From Corynebacterium sp. MSK297 (GTDB lineage Bacteria; Actinomycetota; Actinomycetes; Mycobacteriales; Mycobacteriaceae): a stretch of DNA of 64,000 bases. The stretch covers positions 186,001-250,000 of the forward strand of contig NZ_JASPGD010000004.1 of the NCBI RefSeq assembly GCF_030232885.1. The letters run 5' to 3'. Under the pieces are notes generated by a model, which was not told the origin of the DNA, ran no database searches, and saw only the letters and a list, made by a program, of their open reading frames with translations. A program made the translations under genes and the position numbers. Of the stretch, positions 40,107-49,367 are shown piece after piece (positions within the stretch are counted from its first letter, which is position 1; every line of letters starts with the position of its first letter).

Positions 40107-41300
40107 TTAGTATCTGCGGTGCCATTCAAGTTTTTTGAGTGTTGCACCGAACTGGGCAATATCGTCAAGCTCGAGCGTGGCCATCGCAGTAGCTCGCAGG
40201 ATTGCTTGCCCGCGTGCCACGGTGGGATAGCGAATGGCGGGGACATGAAATCCGTGCTGGGCTAGAGCTGTTGCCAACTCCATCGCGGCAGATTCCGCGC
40301 CAACGGGCAGTGGGATAATCGGGGAGTACCCGGCGGCGCTGTCATTACCGTCACCCCGTCTGTCGGCGATCGTGCGTAGTGCAGCGACTCGTTGTTGCAG
40401 ACGCACCACTGGGTGGTGGTCAGTCAGTGGCTGTTGAATGATGTGTAACGCCGCGGAGATGGCAGCACAGTTGGGTGCGCTACACGCGGTGGAATAGACA
40501 TAGCCGCGCGCCTGATTGCGTAACATGTGTGCCACCGCTGCTGAACAGGCGGCGAAGCCGCCTTCTGCGCCGAGTGCCTTGCTCGCGGTGACAATCAGGA
40601 TATCGGGGCGCGTGGCGTATGCCTCGATGGCACCGATTCCATGTTTGCCGACGGTCCCGATGCCGTGCGCATCATCGATCATGAGCCATGCACCGTGGCG
40701 GTCGCAGATCTCACGCAGCACTGCGAGATCCGCGATGTCACCGTCCATGGAAAATACTCCGTCGCTGACCACCAGTTTGTACGGACTGGTGCATTGCGTT
40801 AGTTGTTGTTCTAATGTGGCGTAGTCTAGGTGCGGGTAGATGCTTTTCTGCGCGCCGGAGGCCCCGGCTAGGCGGATACCGTCGATCAGACTGGCGTGAT
40901 TTAAAGAATCAGAAAAGATCTGTAGATCCGGCGTGGCTAGTGTCTGTAATACGGAAATATTGGCTTGATAGCCGGTGGTGAACAGCACGGCGTCGTCAAA
41001 GCCTACAAATCCAGCAAGTTCTTCTTCTACTCGGCGGTGCCAGGTGGTAGAACCCGTCGTCAAGCGGGATCCACCCGAGCCAGCACCGAAGGTCTCTAGC
41101 GCAGACCGGGCTGCGGCGATGACTTCTGGGTGGGTGGCTAGGCCAAGGTAATTCGACGACGACAACAAGATACGTTTGTCGGAGTGTCCGTGTAGTCGTG
41201 CTCGTCGGTCTTGCGGGCCAGCAAATTCCACGGGGGTGCGTAACAACCCTTGGCGCTTCCAGCTTTCTAGCCGTTGGGAGGCGAGGTCTTCGAGTTTCAT
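40107..41300 (-). CDS. bioF: 8-amino-7-oxononanoate synthase
   Basis: 397 residues. PLP enzyme joining pimeloyl-CoA and alanine in biotin synthesis. Alpha-oxoamine synthase features: SSNYLGLATHPEV, GSGGSRLTTGSTTWH (H-x-x-L region), DDAHGIGTVG and the PLP lysine in TASKALGAEGG. Its first codon overlaps the end of bioW (ATGA-type, 4 bases), so the two form one unit. bioA, bioD and bioB are not in the window. Confidence 0.92.
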   Translation of the reverse strand: MKLEDLASQRLESWKRQGLLRTPVEFAGPQDRRARLHGHSDKRILLSSSNYLGLATHPEVIAAARSALETFGAGSGGSRLTTGSTTWHRRVEEELAGFVGFDDAVLFTTGYQANISVLQTLATPDLQIFSDSLNHASLIDGIRLAGASGAQKSIYPHLDYATLEQQLTQCTSPYKLVVSDGVFSMDGDIADLAVLREICDRHGAWLMIDDAHGIGTVGKHGIGAIEAYATRPDILIVTASKALGAEGGFAACSAAVAHMLRNQARGYVYSTACSAPNCAAISAALHIIQQPLTDHHPVVRLQQRVAALRTIADRRGDGNDSAAGYSPIIPLPVGAESAAMELATALAQHGFHVPAIRYPTVARGQAILRATAMATLELDDIAQFGATLKKLEWHRRY

Positions 41301-42022
41301 CCGACGATCACCGCTTGGTTTTCCAAGTACTCCGAAATTTCGGCGAGTGCTTGTTCGTCGGAGCGGTCAATAACGATCACGCGGGTGCCTTGGTTGGTGC
41401 CTGCAGCTTTCATATGCGGGATGCGGTAATACCGACCTTGCACACAGGCATAACCGGTGGTGTAGTCCGGGTCGTCGGAGATGCAGATTTCTGCCACTAC
41501 GTGTGGGCATGAGGCAACCTTTGCGGCGAGCACGCGCGCCTCGTGGACATAATTCTTATTGCCGGGTTGGGCTGTGGCGTCGAGGTCCAGCGAACTGCGG
41601 TGATCCATCGTGCTGGCGCGCACCCCGCGGTGCATATTCGGTTCCACACGGTGCCCGGTTGCGACATCGACCAGCATGGCTCCGCGCATTCCGGTCACGG
41701 TTTCCAAATAATTCCAGATGGTGTCGCCATGCGGGGTGATCTCTGCGAGGAAGTCCGTCACTAGCTCGCGCGCCTGGCTGGGGGTAACACACGGTAATTC
41801 GGTTACCATGAGTTCTGGCACATAGACAATGTCGTCTGCAGCAAGTGCAGTGGTGGTGACCACGATGGAATCGGGGATCCCTTTCGGGTGACCCAGTGCG
41901 CGGGCGTGCAAGTTTTTGCTTACTTGGCTGACGAAGCGGGCAGGCACGATGCGTTCTGCCCCGGAAATATGGGCCCCGGCGCGGCTGGCTCGCATTTTGA
42001 TCGAATACAGGGTCTCCGGCAT
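41297..42022 (-). CDS. bioW: 6-carboxyhexanoate-CoA ligase (pimeloyl-CoA synthetase)
   Basis: 241 residues. Makes pimeloyl-CoA from free pimelate, CoA and ATP. It follows the Bacillus BioW pattern throughout: YSIKMRASRAGAHISGAER at the N-terminus, RGAMLVDVATGHRVEP, GVRASTMDH, VVAEICISDDPDYTTGYAC and the late RVIVIDRSDE. It starts at ATG 42022 behind a TAAAAT hexamer. Together with BioF it would let this organism use pimelate for biotin, which C. glutamicum cannot do. Confidence 0.92.
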   Translation of the reverse strand: MPETLYSIKMRASRAGAHISGAERIVPARFVSQVSKNLHARALGHPKGIPDSIVVTTTALAADDIVYVPELMVTELPCVTPSQARELVTDFLAEITPHGDTIWNYLETVTGMRGAMLVDVATGHRVEPNMHRGVRASTMDHRSSLDLDATAQPGNKNYVHEARVLAAKVASCPHVVAEICISDDPDYTTGYACVQGRYYRIPHMKAAGTNQGTRVIVIDRSDEQALAEISEYLENQAVIVG

Positions 42023-42028
42023 GTGTGT

Positions 42029-42034
42029 ATTTTA
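42029..42034 (-). promoter_or_regulatory. -10 hexamer (minus) of bioW-bioF
   Basis: TAAAAT on the minus strand, 6 bases before ATG 42022; leaderless. No BirA-type biotin operator is visible in the 108-base gap. Confidence 0.5.
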
Positions 42035-42118
42035 AACCATCACAACGCTTGTTGCCTGCGTTTTAGTGCCGTGAACTGCATTAAACAGTGTTCAAGGTTT
42101 CGTAGCGGTGGCAGCTAT

Positions 42119-42124
42119 TAGGCT
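42119..42124 (+). promoter_or_regulatory. -10 hexamer of the gene at 42131
   Basis: TAGGCT, then 6 bases (GGAGCT) and ATG 42131. The GGAG could instead act as a weak ribosome site. Confidence 0.4.
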
Positions 42125-42130
42125 GGAGCT

Positions 42131-43048
42131 ATGGCTGAAGCGCGTAATGAGGATCAGACAACCGGCGAACCTAACAATGGCACGCGTGACGACGTGGGTG
42201 TTGGAGACGTGCGTGATAAAGACGTGCGCAATGGTATTGGCAGTAGCGCAGGTGTGAATGCGCGGCTGCTCGCGATTTTTGATCCCACCGTGATGCGCCC
42301 GGAGGACGTGCGTGCTGTCGACATGCCACCAGCGTCCATCACTGCTGCACATGCGGGGATTGGCCAGCTCAATGATTCTCTGCAGACAGTCGTCGGCAAG
42401 CTCGGTGACATTACACCAGCGCCCGCAGTGATCGCCCTGCAGTCGTCTCTCGCACTGGTAGCGCTTGCCCCGGAGCAGGAACCGACGGCGATGACCAGTA
42501 TCTTTCAGGCGATGATCCCGAATGCGCTGGGACTGGTGGATATAGACCGCGATACGGTTCTGGCCTATGGCGATGACCTGGTTCGTTACCCTATGACTAC
42601 GGCGCAGTACACCTTGGGCTGGTCCTCTCCTTCAGGAATTAAAGATGTACTGGCGGCGATTCAGCGGCAGCAGACTGACACCGCGTATTCGCGTACGGAT
42701 TATGTGAAAATTATTGATCGCAAGCCTGCGTACACCGCGCACGCCGGAAATCAGCAACAGACCGACGATTCCACGCAGGAAGCTGCAGCCAGTGCTAAAA
42801 CGCACTCGCAGTGGGATACCCAGCATTATATCCAGAGTTTTTATTCCGCTACCTCGGGTTCGGTGGGCACGCAGGGCAATATCATGGCCGAAGAAGGCTT
42901 CTGGATTGAAGTGCGCAACGGTGCCGCAGAGCTGCATTTTGGCATCGGGGGATTGGACTTGCCGACGGCTACCGATGTCTTTCGTCGCTGGTTGGATGGT
43001 GAACGGAAGTTCCCGGATATCGGGCAGTGGCAAAAGCTAATTATCTAG
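42131..43048 (+). CDS. Hypothetical protein
   Basis: 305 residues, no signal peptide or membrane helix. A hydrophilic N-terminus with a run of short V/D-rich repeats ([16 protein letters not shown], residues about 20-35) precedes a mixed alpha/beta region; a Gln/Ser/Ala-rich spacer (about 205-230) separates off a C-terminal domain with [20 protein letters not shown] do not recognise the family. It lies divergent from bioW and 46 bases before leuB, with which it may be co-transcribed. Confidence 0.7.
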   Translation: MAEARNEDQTTGEPNNGTRDDVGVGDVRDKDVRNGIGSSAGVNARLLAIFDPTVMRPEDVRAVDMPPASITAAHAGIGQLNDSLQTVVGKLGDITPAPAVIALQSSLALVALAPEQEPTAMTSIFQAMIPNALGLVDIDRDTVLAYGDDLVRYPMTTAQYTLGWSSPSGIKDVLAAIQRQQTDTAYSRTDYVKIIDRKPAYTAHAGNQQQTDDSTQEAAASAKTHSQWDTQHYIQSFYSATSGSVGTQGNIMAEEGFWIEVRNGAAELHFGIGGLDLPTATDVFRRWLDGERKFPDIGQWQKLII

Positions 43049-43094
43049 CGGGTACGCTAAGAGAAAACCGCATTTTGAGAAAGGATACCATTGT

Positions 43095-44114
43095 ATGAGA
43101 CTCGCTGTTATTGCTGGCGACGGTATCGGCCCGGAAGTGACTGCAGAAGCACTGAAGGTGCTGCAGGCCGTGCGTGACGACGTCGATGTGACCCGTTTTG
43201 ACTTGGGCGCAGAGCGCTACCTGGAAACCGGCGACACGCTGACCGACGAAGATCTTGCTGCGTTGCGCGAGCACGACGCGATTTTGCTCGGTGCGATCGG
43301 AGATCCCCGCAAGGTTGCATCGGGAGTTTTGGAACGCGCGTTGTTGCTGAAGCTACGTTTTGCTTTGGATCATCACGTTAATCTGCGCCCGTCGAAGCTG
43401 TATCCGACCTCAACTACTCCGCTGGCTAATCCGGGCGAGATCGATTTTGTGGTGGTTCGCGAAGGTACTGAGGGCCTGTATTGCGGTAACGGTGGAGTTC
43501 TGCGTGAGGGAACACCGCACGAGGTGGCCAGCGAGGTTTCGCAAAACACCCGGTATGGCGTCGAGCGCGTCGTACGCGATGCTTTCGAGCGCGCCAATAA
43601 TCGCCGCAAACACCTCACCCTGGTGCACAAGACAAATGTTCTGGTCAATGCTGGTGGTTTGTGGATGCGTACGGTACAGGAGGTGGGCCAGGAATATCCG
43701 GATGTCACCGTCGATTATCACCACATTGATGCTGCCACTATCTACATGGTGACCGATCCTGCGCGTTACGACGTCATCGTCACCGATAACCTGTTTGGCG
43801 ATATCTTGACCGACTTGGCTGGTGCTGTCACTGGTGGTATTGGGCTGGCAGCCTCTGGCAATATTGATGCCTCGGGTGCCAACCCATCGATGTTTGAGCC
43901 GGTGCACGGCTCTGCACCTGATATTGCAGGCCAGGGTGTAGCCGATCCGACTGCGGCGATTTTGTCGGTGGCGTTGATGCTGCGGCATCTTGGCGACGAA
44001 GATAACGCCAGCAAAGTGGAACAAGCCGTGGCTGCGGATATCAGTTCTCGTGGTAACCAGGCTATTTCGACCACTGAGGTGGGTGACCGCATCGCCGCAG
44101 CGGTGAATGCATAG
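43095..44114 (+). CDS. leuB: 3-isopropylmalate dehydrogenase
   Basis: 339 residues. Oxidative decarboxylation of 3-isopropylmalate in leucine synthesis, NAD- and metal-dependent. [16 protein letters not shown] at the N-terminus, substrate loop [41 protein letters not shown] and the metal site [13 protein letters not shown]. Short actinobacterial form. A GAGAAAGGA ribosome site lies upstream. The following lipoprotein gene starts 10 bases after the stop. Confidence 0.96.
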   Translation: MRLAVIAGDGIGPEVTAEALKVLQAVRDDVDVTRFDLGAERYLETGDTLTDEDLAALREHDAILLGAIGDPRKVASGVLERALLLKLRFALDHHVNLRPSKLYPTSTTPLANPGEIDFVVVREGTEGLYCGNGGVLREGTPHEVASEVSQNTRYGVERVVRDAFERANNRRKHLTLVHKTNVLVNAGGLWMRTVQEVGQEYPDVTVDYHHIDAATIYMVTDPARYDVIVTDNLFGDILTDLAGAVTGGIGLAASGNIDASGANPSMFEPVHGSAPDIAGQGVADPTAAILSVALMLRHLGDEDNASKVEQAVAADISSRGNQAISTTEVGDRIAAAVNA

Positions 44115-44124
44115 GATAGTAAGC

Positions 44125-45915
44125 ATGAATCCTCGCTCAACGCTCTCGAAAGCATATCTGTCACGTTCGGTTTCCAGCTCCGCCGCGCCGCCGACGACTC
44201 CACGCTCTACGCCTTCTCGTGCAAAGAAGGCAGCCGGAATGAGTATTGCGGCTGTGATGGCGTGTGCGTTAGTGGCGTGTGCGGACGCTGAGGAGGATTC
44301 CTCACCGCTCAGTTCTGCACATGAGCAGGACGCGGCCGGTGAAGGTGCAAGTGGTGACAAAAAATCCGGCCCACCAGTGGCCACCGCATTATCGGATGGC
44401 AACCGCACCGGTGATGTCACCATTGATGATTTTTACGATGATTTTTCCACGGTTGTTGTCGCGGCTGAGGAAGAAGGTGCACAGCGCACCGCGGCCACGG
44501 TTGCGGTAGAAGAATCTGTGCCGATGATTGCCACCATGGCTGAGTTTGAGATGGATGTGGTGGAGTTTTTTGAGTCGCATGACATCGACAACATCATCAC
44601 CGTCGGCAATCCAATCGCTCCCGCTGGCCACGAGTGGTCAGAGTGGTCGGATAGTGTAGAGGCGCACCCCGGCGACCGGCCCGGCGCAGCGCCTGATGAA
44701 GCAGCGTCCGATCAAACAGCATCCGATCAAGCAGCGTCCGATGAGGTTGCGGATGCTTCTGCTACCAACGACGCTGGCACTGCTGATGCCCCTGCGCAGA
44801 CCGGTGAGAACACCACACCGATGCCGTGGGCCTACGAGGGCCCAAAGATCGCTGGGCTGTTGGAACACTTGGAAAACAACGGAAAGCTTCCCCAGAAAAC
44901 TGGGAAAGATGCTACGCCGATTTATGTCAGTGAGCAGACCGCACTGGCTTCTGTTGCGTCAGTGTTGGCAGCAGGCAATGAAGTGACTGTCTTGGATGCG
45001 CCGGACATCCGCGCAACCCCGGAATCCATGGAAGCCGCACTCAACGGCGACATCATCACCTTGGGCGCGGCATTCGGAGATCAGGATTATGTTGACCGCA
45101 CGGTGGATTTGGCTGAAAACGGTGAGCTTCCTGGCGGCGGCGGGCTGGTATTCCCGGGCCGTCGCATGATTGCTTTGTACGGCCACCCTGCTGGTCCGGC
45201 ATTGGGCGTGATGGGGGAGATGCCGCCAGAAGAAGCTATCCGGCATGCGCACGATCTGGTCGATCAATATCAGCACTTGGATGACCAGCCCGTGATCCCT
45301 GCCTTCGAGATCATCGCCACGATCGCAGCCGCACAGCCCGGCCCACACGGCTTGTACACCAACTACACTGACGAAGCGGAACTGCAGCCGTATATTGATG
45401 CCGCGGTTGCGGATGGCGGTTACGCGTTCTTGGACTTGCAGCCGGGCCGCGAAAGCTTGCTGGAACAGGCGAAACATTACGAAGAGCTGCTAAAGCAGCC
45501 GTATGTGGGCCTTGCATTGGACCCAGAATGGAAATTGGGGCCTGATGAAGTGCCTCTGCAGCAAGTGGGTCACGTTGATGCCGCAGAGATCAATGAGGTT
45601 GCTGATTGGTTGGCAGAGTTGGTGCGCGAGAACAACTTGCCACAGAAAGGTCTGATGGTGCACCAGTTCCAGCACCAGATGATCCGCAACCGTGAAGCGG
45701 TAAATACTAACCACCCAGAACTGGGCTTTGTGCTGCATGCCGATGGTCATGGTCCGCCAGCGGAGAAGTTTGCTACCTGGGATATGGTCCGTAATGATCT
45801 TTCCGACGGTTGGTACATGGCGTGGAAGAACTTCATTGATGAAGACAATCCGACCTTTACTCCGGATGAGACGTATCAGATTAATCCTCGTCCATGGTTT
45901 GTTTCTTATCAGTAG
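44125..45915 (+). CDS. Large lipoprotein, two-domain, cell-wall-binding-like plus TIM-barrel-like
   Basis: 596 residues. The signal peptide ends in ALVAC (cysteine about residue 52 from ATG 44125; a shorter start at a later ATG is possible). The N-terminal half (about 90-330) resembles the lipoprotein at 37378-38343 and includes an Ala/Ser/Asp pentapeptide repeat. The C-terminal half (about 350-596) has a barrel-like series: LYGHPAGPALG, AFEIIATIAAA, GYAFLDLQPG, YVGLALDPEWKLGP, KGLMVHQF, GFVLHADGHG, WYMAWKNF, which suggests a glycoside-hydrolase-like fold. No catalytic pair can be assigned with confidence. Probably acts at the cell envelope. Confidence 0.75.
   Translation: MNPRSTLSKAYLSRSVSSSAAPPTTPRSTPSRAKKAAGMSIAAVMACALVACADAEEDSSPLSSAHEQDAAGEGASGDKKSGPPVATALSDGNRTGDVTIDDFYDDFSTVVVAAEEEGAQRTAATVAVEESVPMIATMAEFEMDVVEFFESHDIDNIITVGNPIAPAGHEWSEWSDSVEAHPGDRPGAAPDEAASDQTASDQAASDEVADASATNDAGTADAPAQTGENTTPMPWAYEGPKIAGLLEHLENNGKLPQKTGKDATPIYVSEQTALASVASVLAAGNEVTVLDAPDIRATPESMEAALNGDIITLGAAFGDQDYVDRTVDLAENGELPGGGGLVFPGRRMIALYGHPAGPALGVMGEMPPEEAIRHAHDLVDQYQHLDDQPVIPAFEIIATIAAAQPGPHGLYTNYTDEAELQPYIDAAVADGGYAFLDLQPGRESLLEQAKHYEELLKQPYVGLALDPEWKLGPDEVPLQQVGHVDAAEINEVADWLAELVRENNLPQKGLMVHQFQHQMIRNREAVNTNHPELGFVLHADGHGPPAEKFATWDMVRNDLSDGWYMAWKNFIDEDNPTFTPDETYQINPRPWFVSYQ
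44701..44745 (+). repeat. Three tandem 15-bp repeats inside the large lipoprotein gene
   Basis: Units at 44701, 44716 and 44731 encode AASDQ, TASDQ, AASDE; the first and third differ only at the last codon. In-frame period, in a linker region, like the repeat at 27731. Confidence 0.8.
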
Positions 45916-45992
45916 TCCGAGCTAACTAGTCTATGGCCTGGTTCACGCCGGTTTGCTTGTGTGGAAACCGCTACTTTTACGCTCTGCTCCAG

Positions 45993-45998
45993 TAATCT
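45993..45998 (+). promoter_or_regulatory. -10 hexamer of the DUF294 gene (leaderless)
   Basis: TAATCT, then 6 bases, then ATG 46005. Confidence 0.5.
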
Positions 45999-46004
45999 AG
46001 GGAC

Positions 46005-47870
46005 ATGAGCGTTGAAGTAGAGGAAGTCACCAGCTTTTTGGCTGAGCATGAGCCATTTTCGCATTTGCCGCCAGCTGATCTGGCGGCTATTTCTGCATCT
46101 ATGACCATGCGCTATATCCGGCGTGGCACCACGATCATTACCGCGGGCCAACGTAATGACATCTTGCATGTCATTCGTTCTGGAGCCGTGGATGTGCTAG
46201 ATTCCGACGGCGGGCTGCTGGACCGCCGCGAGCCGGGCTTGAGCTTTGGCTATTCAACGCTAGTGGCGAATCCGGGGGTTGCTGAATCACGCTATACCAC
46301 CGTGGCGGTAGAAGACAGTCTGGTGCTCGAGTTATCGCGCGAAGATTTCCAACGCGCAAGTGCAGAGCATCCGGATATTGAGCGTTTTTACTCTTTGCAA
46401 ACCCGGCAGATCCGCAGTGCGGCACAGGAGCTTGCCGACGACGCCGCTACGGGGGTGTTACGCACCCCTCTGCGCGATGTCATGATCGTGAACCCGCAGG
46501 CCACCAGGCCGGACACCAGCATTGCCACGGCCGCACAACAAATGCGGGAACAAGCAGTTTCATCCCTGCTGATTACTGCCGACGGAGCCCTGTGCGGCAT
46601 TGTTACCGATCGCGACATGACCGGCCGCGTGGTTGCGCAGTCACTGGATACCTCCTTGCCGGTTCGCGAAGTGATGACGCGGGACCTGCGTACCGTCACT
46701 CCAGAGACACTGGCATTTGAAGCAATGTTGCTGATGGCCGAGCTGAAAATCCACCACTTACCAGTGTTGCAAGAAGGTAAAGCCGTCGGGGTAGTCGCTG
46801 GTGCCGATATTGCACGATTACTCCGAGTCAACCCTATCTACTTAACCGCAGACTTTTCTCGACGGACTTCCCGTGAGGAACTGCGTGATACTTATCGTGA
46901 GGCCTGCGCGGTGATTGCGCGTTTTCTCGATCGCAGCGGTGATTTTGCGGAAGCCGCGCAGATGATGACCATCGCCGCAGACAGTATCGCTCGCCGGCTA
47001 TTGGAACTGGCAGAAGAACAATTCGGCGCGCCACCGGTTCCGTATGCCTTTGTGGTTTTGGGCTCGCAAGGCCGTCGCGAGATGGGGCTGTCCTCGGATC
47101 AAGACAACGCGATGGTGTTGTCTAATGATTATGACCCAGACCTCCATGGTGAATACTTTGCGAAGTTGGCGCGTTGGGTGTGCGAGGGTCTCGCCGAGGC
47201 CGGACAAGAGTGGTGCCCAGGCGATATGATGGCGACAAATCCGCAGTGGCGCCAGACGGCCCGTGGTTGGGAGGATACCTTCCACACGTGGATTACCGCA
47301 CCAGATGCCGATGCTTTATTGCATGCGCAGACCTTCTTTGATTTCCGCCCGATCTATGGCGATCTTGCGCTTGCCGACGCCGTTCACCGCACAGCGGTGC
47401 GCATGGGCGGCGAGTCCAAGCGTTTGCACGCGCATCTGGCAAGCCTAGCTGCGCGTCGTGAGCCTCCGTTGACGTTTTTCAAAGGCTTGGTGGTGGAGCG
47501 TTCCGGTGATTACGCACGCACGCTAAATATTAAAACTGGCGGCACGTACAGCATCGTGCAGATGGCGCGGCTCTATGCCATCGCATCCGGGGTTGATGCC
47601 GTTGACACTGCAACCCGGCTAGAACATGCAGCTGGTTCTGGTGTATCCAGAGAGGGGGCACGCGATCTTGCCGACGCTTTCTATTTCCTGCGCACACTCA
47701 CCTTGCGCCATCAGGCGCGGCAACTTCGTCATGGTGAGCAGCCGGATTACCACGTGGATCCGAAGCGGCTGTCGAAAATGGATCGCGAGCATCTCCGAGA
47801 TTCTTTCCAGGTGATCAAGCGTATGCAATCCGCGCTTGGTAATAAATACCCTGTGCGCACTATTTCTTAA
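46005..47870 (+). CDS. cNMP-binding/CBS/DUF294 nucleotidyltransferase-like protein
   Basis: 621 residues. Domains in order: cyclic-nucleotide-binding-like beta roll (about 10-125), two CBS modules (about 150-275; VREVMTRDLRTVTPETLAFEA in part), a DUF294 GlnD-like nucleotidyltransferase domain (about 330-470; VVLGSQGRREMGLSSDQDNAM in part, where G-S and D-x-D match the nucleotidyltransferase metal site) and a DUF294 C-terminal helical domain. It probably senses adenine nucleotides and modifies a protein. It is followed 19 bases later by a DnaQ-like exonuclease gene, a pairing also seen in other bacteria. Confidence 0.87.
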   Translation: MSVEVEEVTSFLAEHEPFSHLPPADLAAISASMTMRYIRRGTTIITAGQRNDILHVIRSGAVDVLDSDGGLLDRREPGLSFGYSTLVANPGVAESRYTTVAVEDSLVLELSREDFQRASAEHPDIERFYSLQTRQIRSAAQELADDAATGVLRTPLRDVMIVNPQATRPDTSIATAAQQMREQAVSSLLITADGALCGIVTDRDMTGRVVAQSLDTSLPVREVMTRDLRTVTPETLAFEAMLLMAELKIHHLPVLQEGKAVGVVAGADIARLLRVNPIYLTADFSRRTSREELRDTYREACAVIARFLDRSGDFAEAAQMMTIAADSIARRLLELAEEQFGAPPVPYAFVVLGSQGRREMGLSSDQDNAMVLSNDYDPDLHGEYFAKLARWVCEGLAEAGQEWCPGDMMATNPQWRQTARGWEDTFHTWITAPDADALLHAQTFFDFRPIYGDLALADAVHRTAVRMGGESKRLHAHLASLAARREPPLTFFKGLVVERSGDYARTLNIKTGGTYSIVQMARLYAIASGVDAVDTATRLEHAAGSGVSREGARDLADAFYFLRTLTLRHQARQLRHGEQPDYHVDPKRLSKMDREHLRDSFQVIKRMQSALGNKYPVRTIS

Positions 47871-47889
47871 ATTATAGGTGAAACAATAG

Positions 47890-48549
47890 GTGGTGCTTGT
47901 GAGTTTTCGTTCTGCTATTTCTGCCATCTCCGGGGGGTTGTGGGGCCAAAAGACCTTCGATATTGCTGCGCCTGCGGGTCATATTGCGTTGGATGAGCTG
48001 CCGATGCTCGCGGTGGATATGGAAACCACCGGGATTAAGCCTGCCCGCGATGCGATGCTCTCGATCGGATGGGTGCCGCTCAATGGTCGCAGCATTGATC
48101 TATCTGGTGCAGGCTATGTGGTGGTTGCTGGGGCTGAGGTAGGCGAGTCTGCCACTATCCATGGTCTTACTGACGACGAGGTCGCCACGGGTGTCTCACC
48201 GGAAGAAGCGATCGAGCAGCTGCTGCAGGCACTGCAGGGCCGTGTGCTGTTGGCACACTTTGCAGCGTTAGAGACGGGCTTTGTGCACAAACATTGTCGG
48301 CAACTGTATGACGGCGCGGTCCCAGATCTCACGGTCGTCGACACGTTTAGCCTCGAACGACGCCACATGGAGCGCATGGCAACCTACCCGCGCGGGGAAG
48401 ATCTGCGTTTACCGCGGGTTCGTGAGCGTTATCGTTTACCGTATTACACCAGCCACAACGCTTTAAACGATGCGTTGGCCTGCGCGGAAGCGTATCTTGC
48501 GATTACCTCGGCGAGCAATGTGCGCACCTTAAAAGATATTAGGGAATAG
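47890..48549 (+). CDS. DnaQ-like 3'-5' exonuclease, DUF294 partner
   Basis: 219 residues, DEDDh fold: MLAVDMETTGIKP (D, E), LLAHFAALETGFV and SHNALNDALACAEAYL (H, D). It is encoded directly after the cNMP/CBS/DUF294 protein, which suggests joint action in nucleotide or nucleic acid metabolism. Start is GTG 47890, with further GTGs at 47893 and 47899 that cannot be separated by eye. Confidence 0.85.
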   Translation: MVLVSFRSAISAISGGLWGQKTFDIAAPAGHIALDELPMLAVDMETTGIKPARDAMLSIGWVPLNGRSIDLSGAGYVVVAGAEVGESATIHGLTDDEVATGVSPEEAIEQLLQALQGRVLLAHFAALETGFVHKHCRQLYDGAVPDLTVVDTFSLERRHMERMATYPRGEDLRLPRVRERYRLPYYTSHNALNDALACAEAYLAITSASNVRTLKDIRE

Positions 48550-48555
48550 GCCTTG

Positions 48556-48561
48556 TACAGT
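48556..48561 (+). promoter_or_regulatory. -10 hexamer of the FAH-family gene (leaderless)
   Basis: TACAGT, then 7 bases, then ATG 48569; overlaps the end of no gene. Confidence 0.5.
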
Positions 48562-48568
48562 AGAAAGC

Positions 48569-49363
48569 ATGCGTTTTGGACGAATTGCTCACCCAGAGGG
48601 TATGGCTTTTGTCGTCATCGAAGGTGATGATGAGCTGGTTGCCCGCGAAATTTCTTCCACCCCATTCACTGAGCCGGAATTTACTGGCAAGGAATGGAAG
48701 TTGGATGACGTAAAACTCTTGGCTCCGATGCTGCCATCGAAAATTGTGGCACTCGGACGCAATTATGCAGACCACGTTGCGGAGGTGTTCAAAGAATCTG
48801 CAGAATCGCTGCCTCCGACACTGTTTTTGAAGCCTCCAACAGCGATTACCGGCCCGGGGGCCCCGATTAAGATTCCGGATTTTGCCACCCGCGTAGAATT
48901 CGAAGGCGAGTTGGCATTGGTGATTTCTCGCCCGTGCAAAAACCTGAAGGCCGAGCAGTGGAAAGATGTCACGCTGGGCTTTACCATCATTAACGATGTT
49001 TCCTCACGTGACCTGCAGTTTTCAGATGGCCAGTGGGCTCGTGCTAAAGGCATCGACACCTTCGCTCCGTTGGGTCCGTGGATTGAGACGGATGTCGATA
49101 AATTCGATCTATCGGATCATCCGATCAAGGCGTATCTCACCCATGACGGCGAAACTAATATCAAGCAAGATTCTTCTACCGGCCAGATGATCAATACCGT
49201 GGGCCAGATTTTGGAAAAGATCACGGCGTCGATGACGCTGTTGCCAGGCGACGTTGTGTGCACCGGTTCGCCAGCTGGCACGGAGGAAATGGTGCCAGGT
49301 GATTTCATTGAAATTGAAATCCCAGGTTTGGGCAAGCTCGGCAACCCAGTAGAGCGTGCTTAA
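48569..49363 (+). CDS. Fumarylacetoacetate hydrolase family protein
   Basis: 264 residues. C-terminal FAH domain: KIVALGRNYADHVAE, FLKPPTAITGPG, metal ligands in EFEGELALVI, NDVSSRDLQF and GDVVCTGSPAGTEEM. These enzymes cleave C-C bonds of acylpyruvates or decarboxylate oxaloacetate. The same gene stands before gltX in mycobacteria. It is convergent with menF with only 4 bases between stops. Confidence 0.9.
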   Translation: MRFGRIAHPEGMAFVVIEGDDELVAREISSTPFTEPEFTGKEWKLDDVKLLAPMLPSKIVALGRNYADHVAEVFKESAESLPPTLFLKPPTAITGPGAPIKIPDFATRVEFEGELALVISRPCKNLKAEQWKDVTLGFTIINDVSSRDLQFSDGQWARAKGIDTFAPLGPWIETDVDKFDLSDHPIKAYLTHDGETNIKQDSSTGQMINTVGQILEKITASMTLLPGDVVCTGSPAGTEEMVPGDFIEIEIPGLGKLGNPVERA

Positions 49364-49367
49364 TTTT

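Noticed and set aside
43410-44423. Long open frame (337 codons) antisense to leuB and the start of the large lipoprotein gene
   Set aside because: Composition is His/Arg/Ser-rich with no family resemblance; it mirrors codon bias of the clear leuB gene on the other strand.
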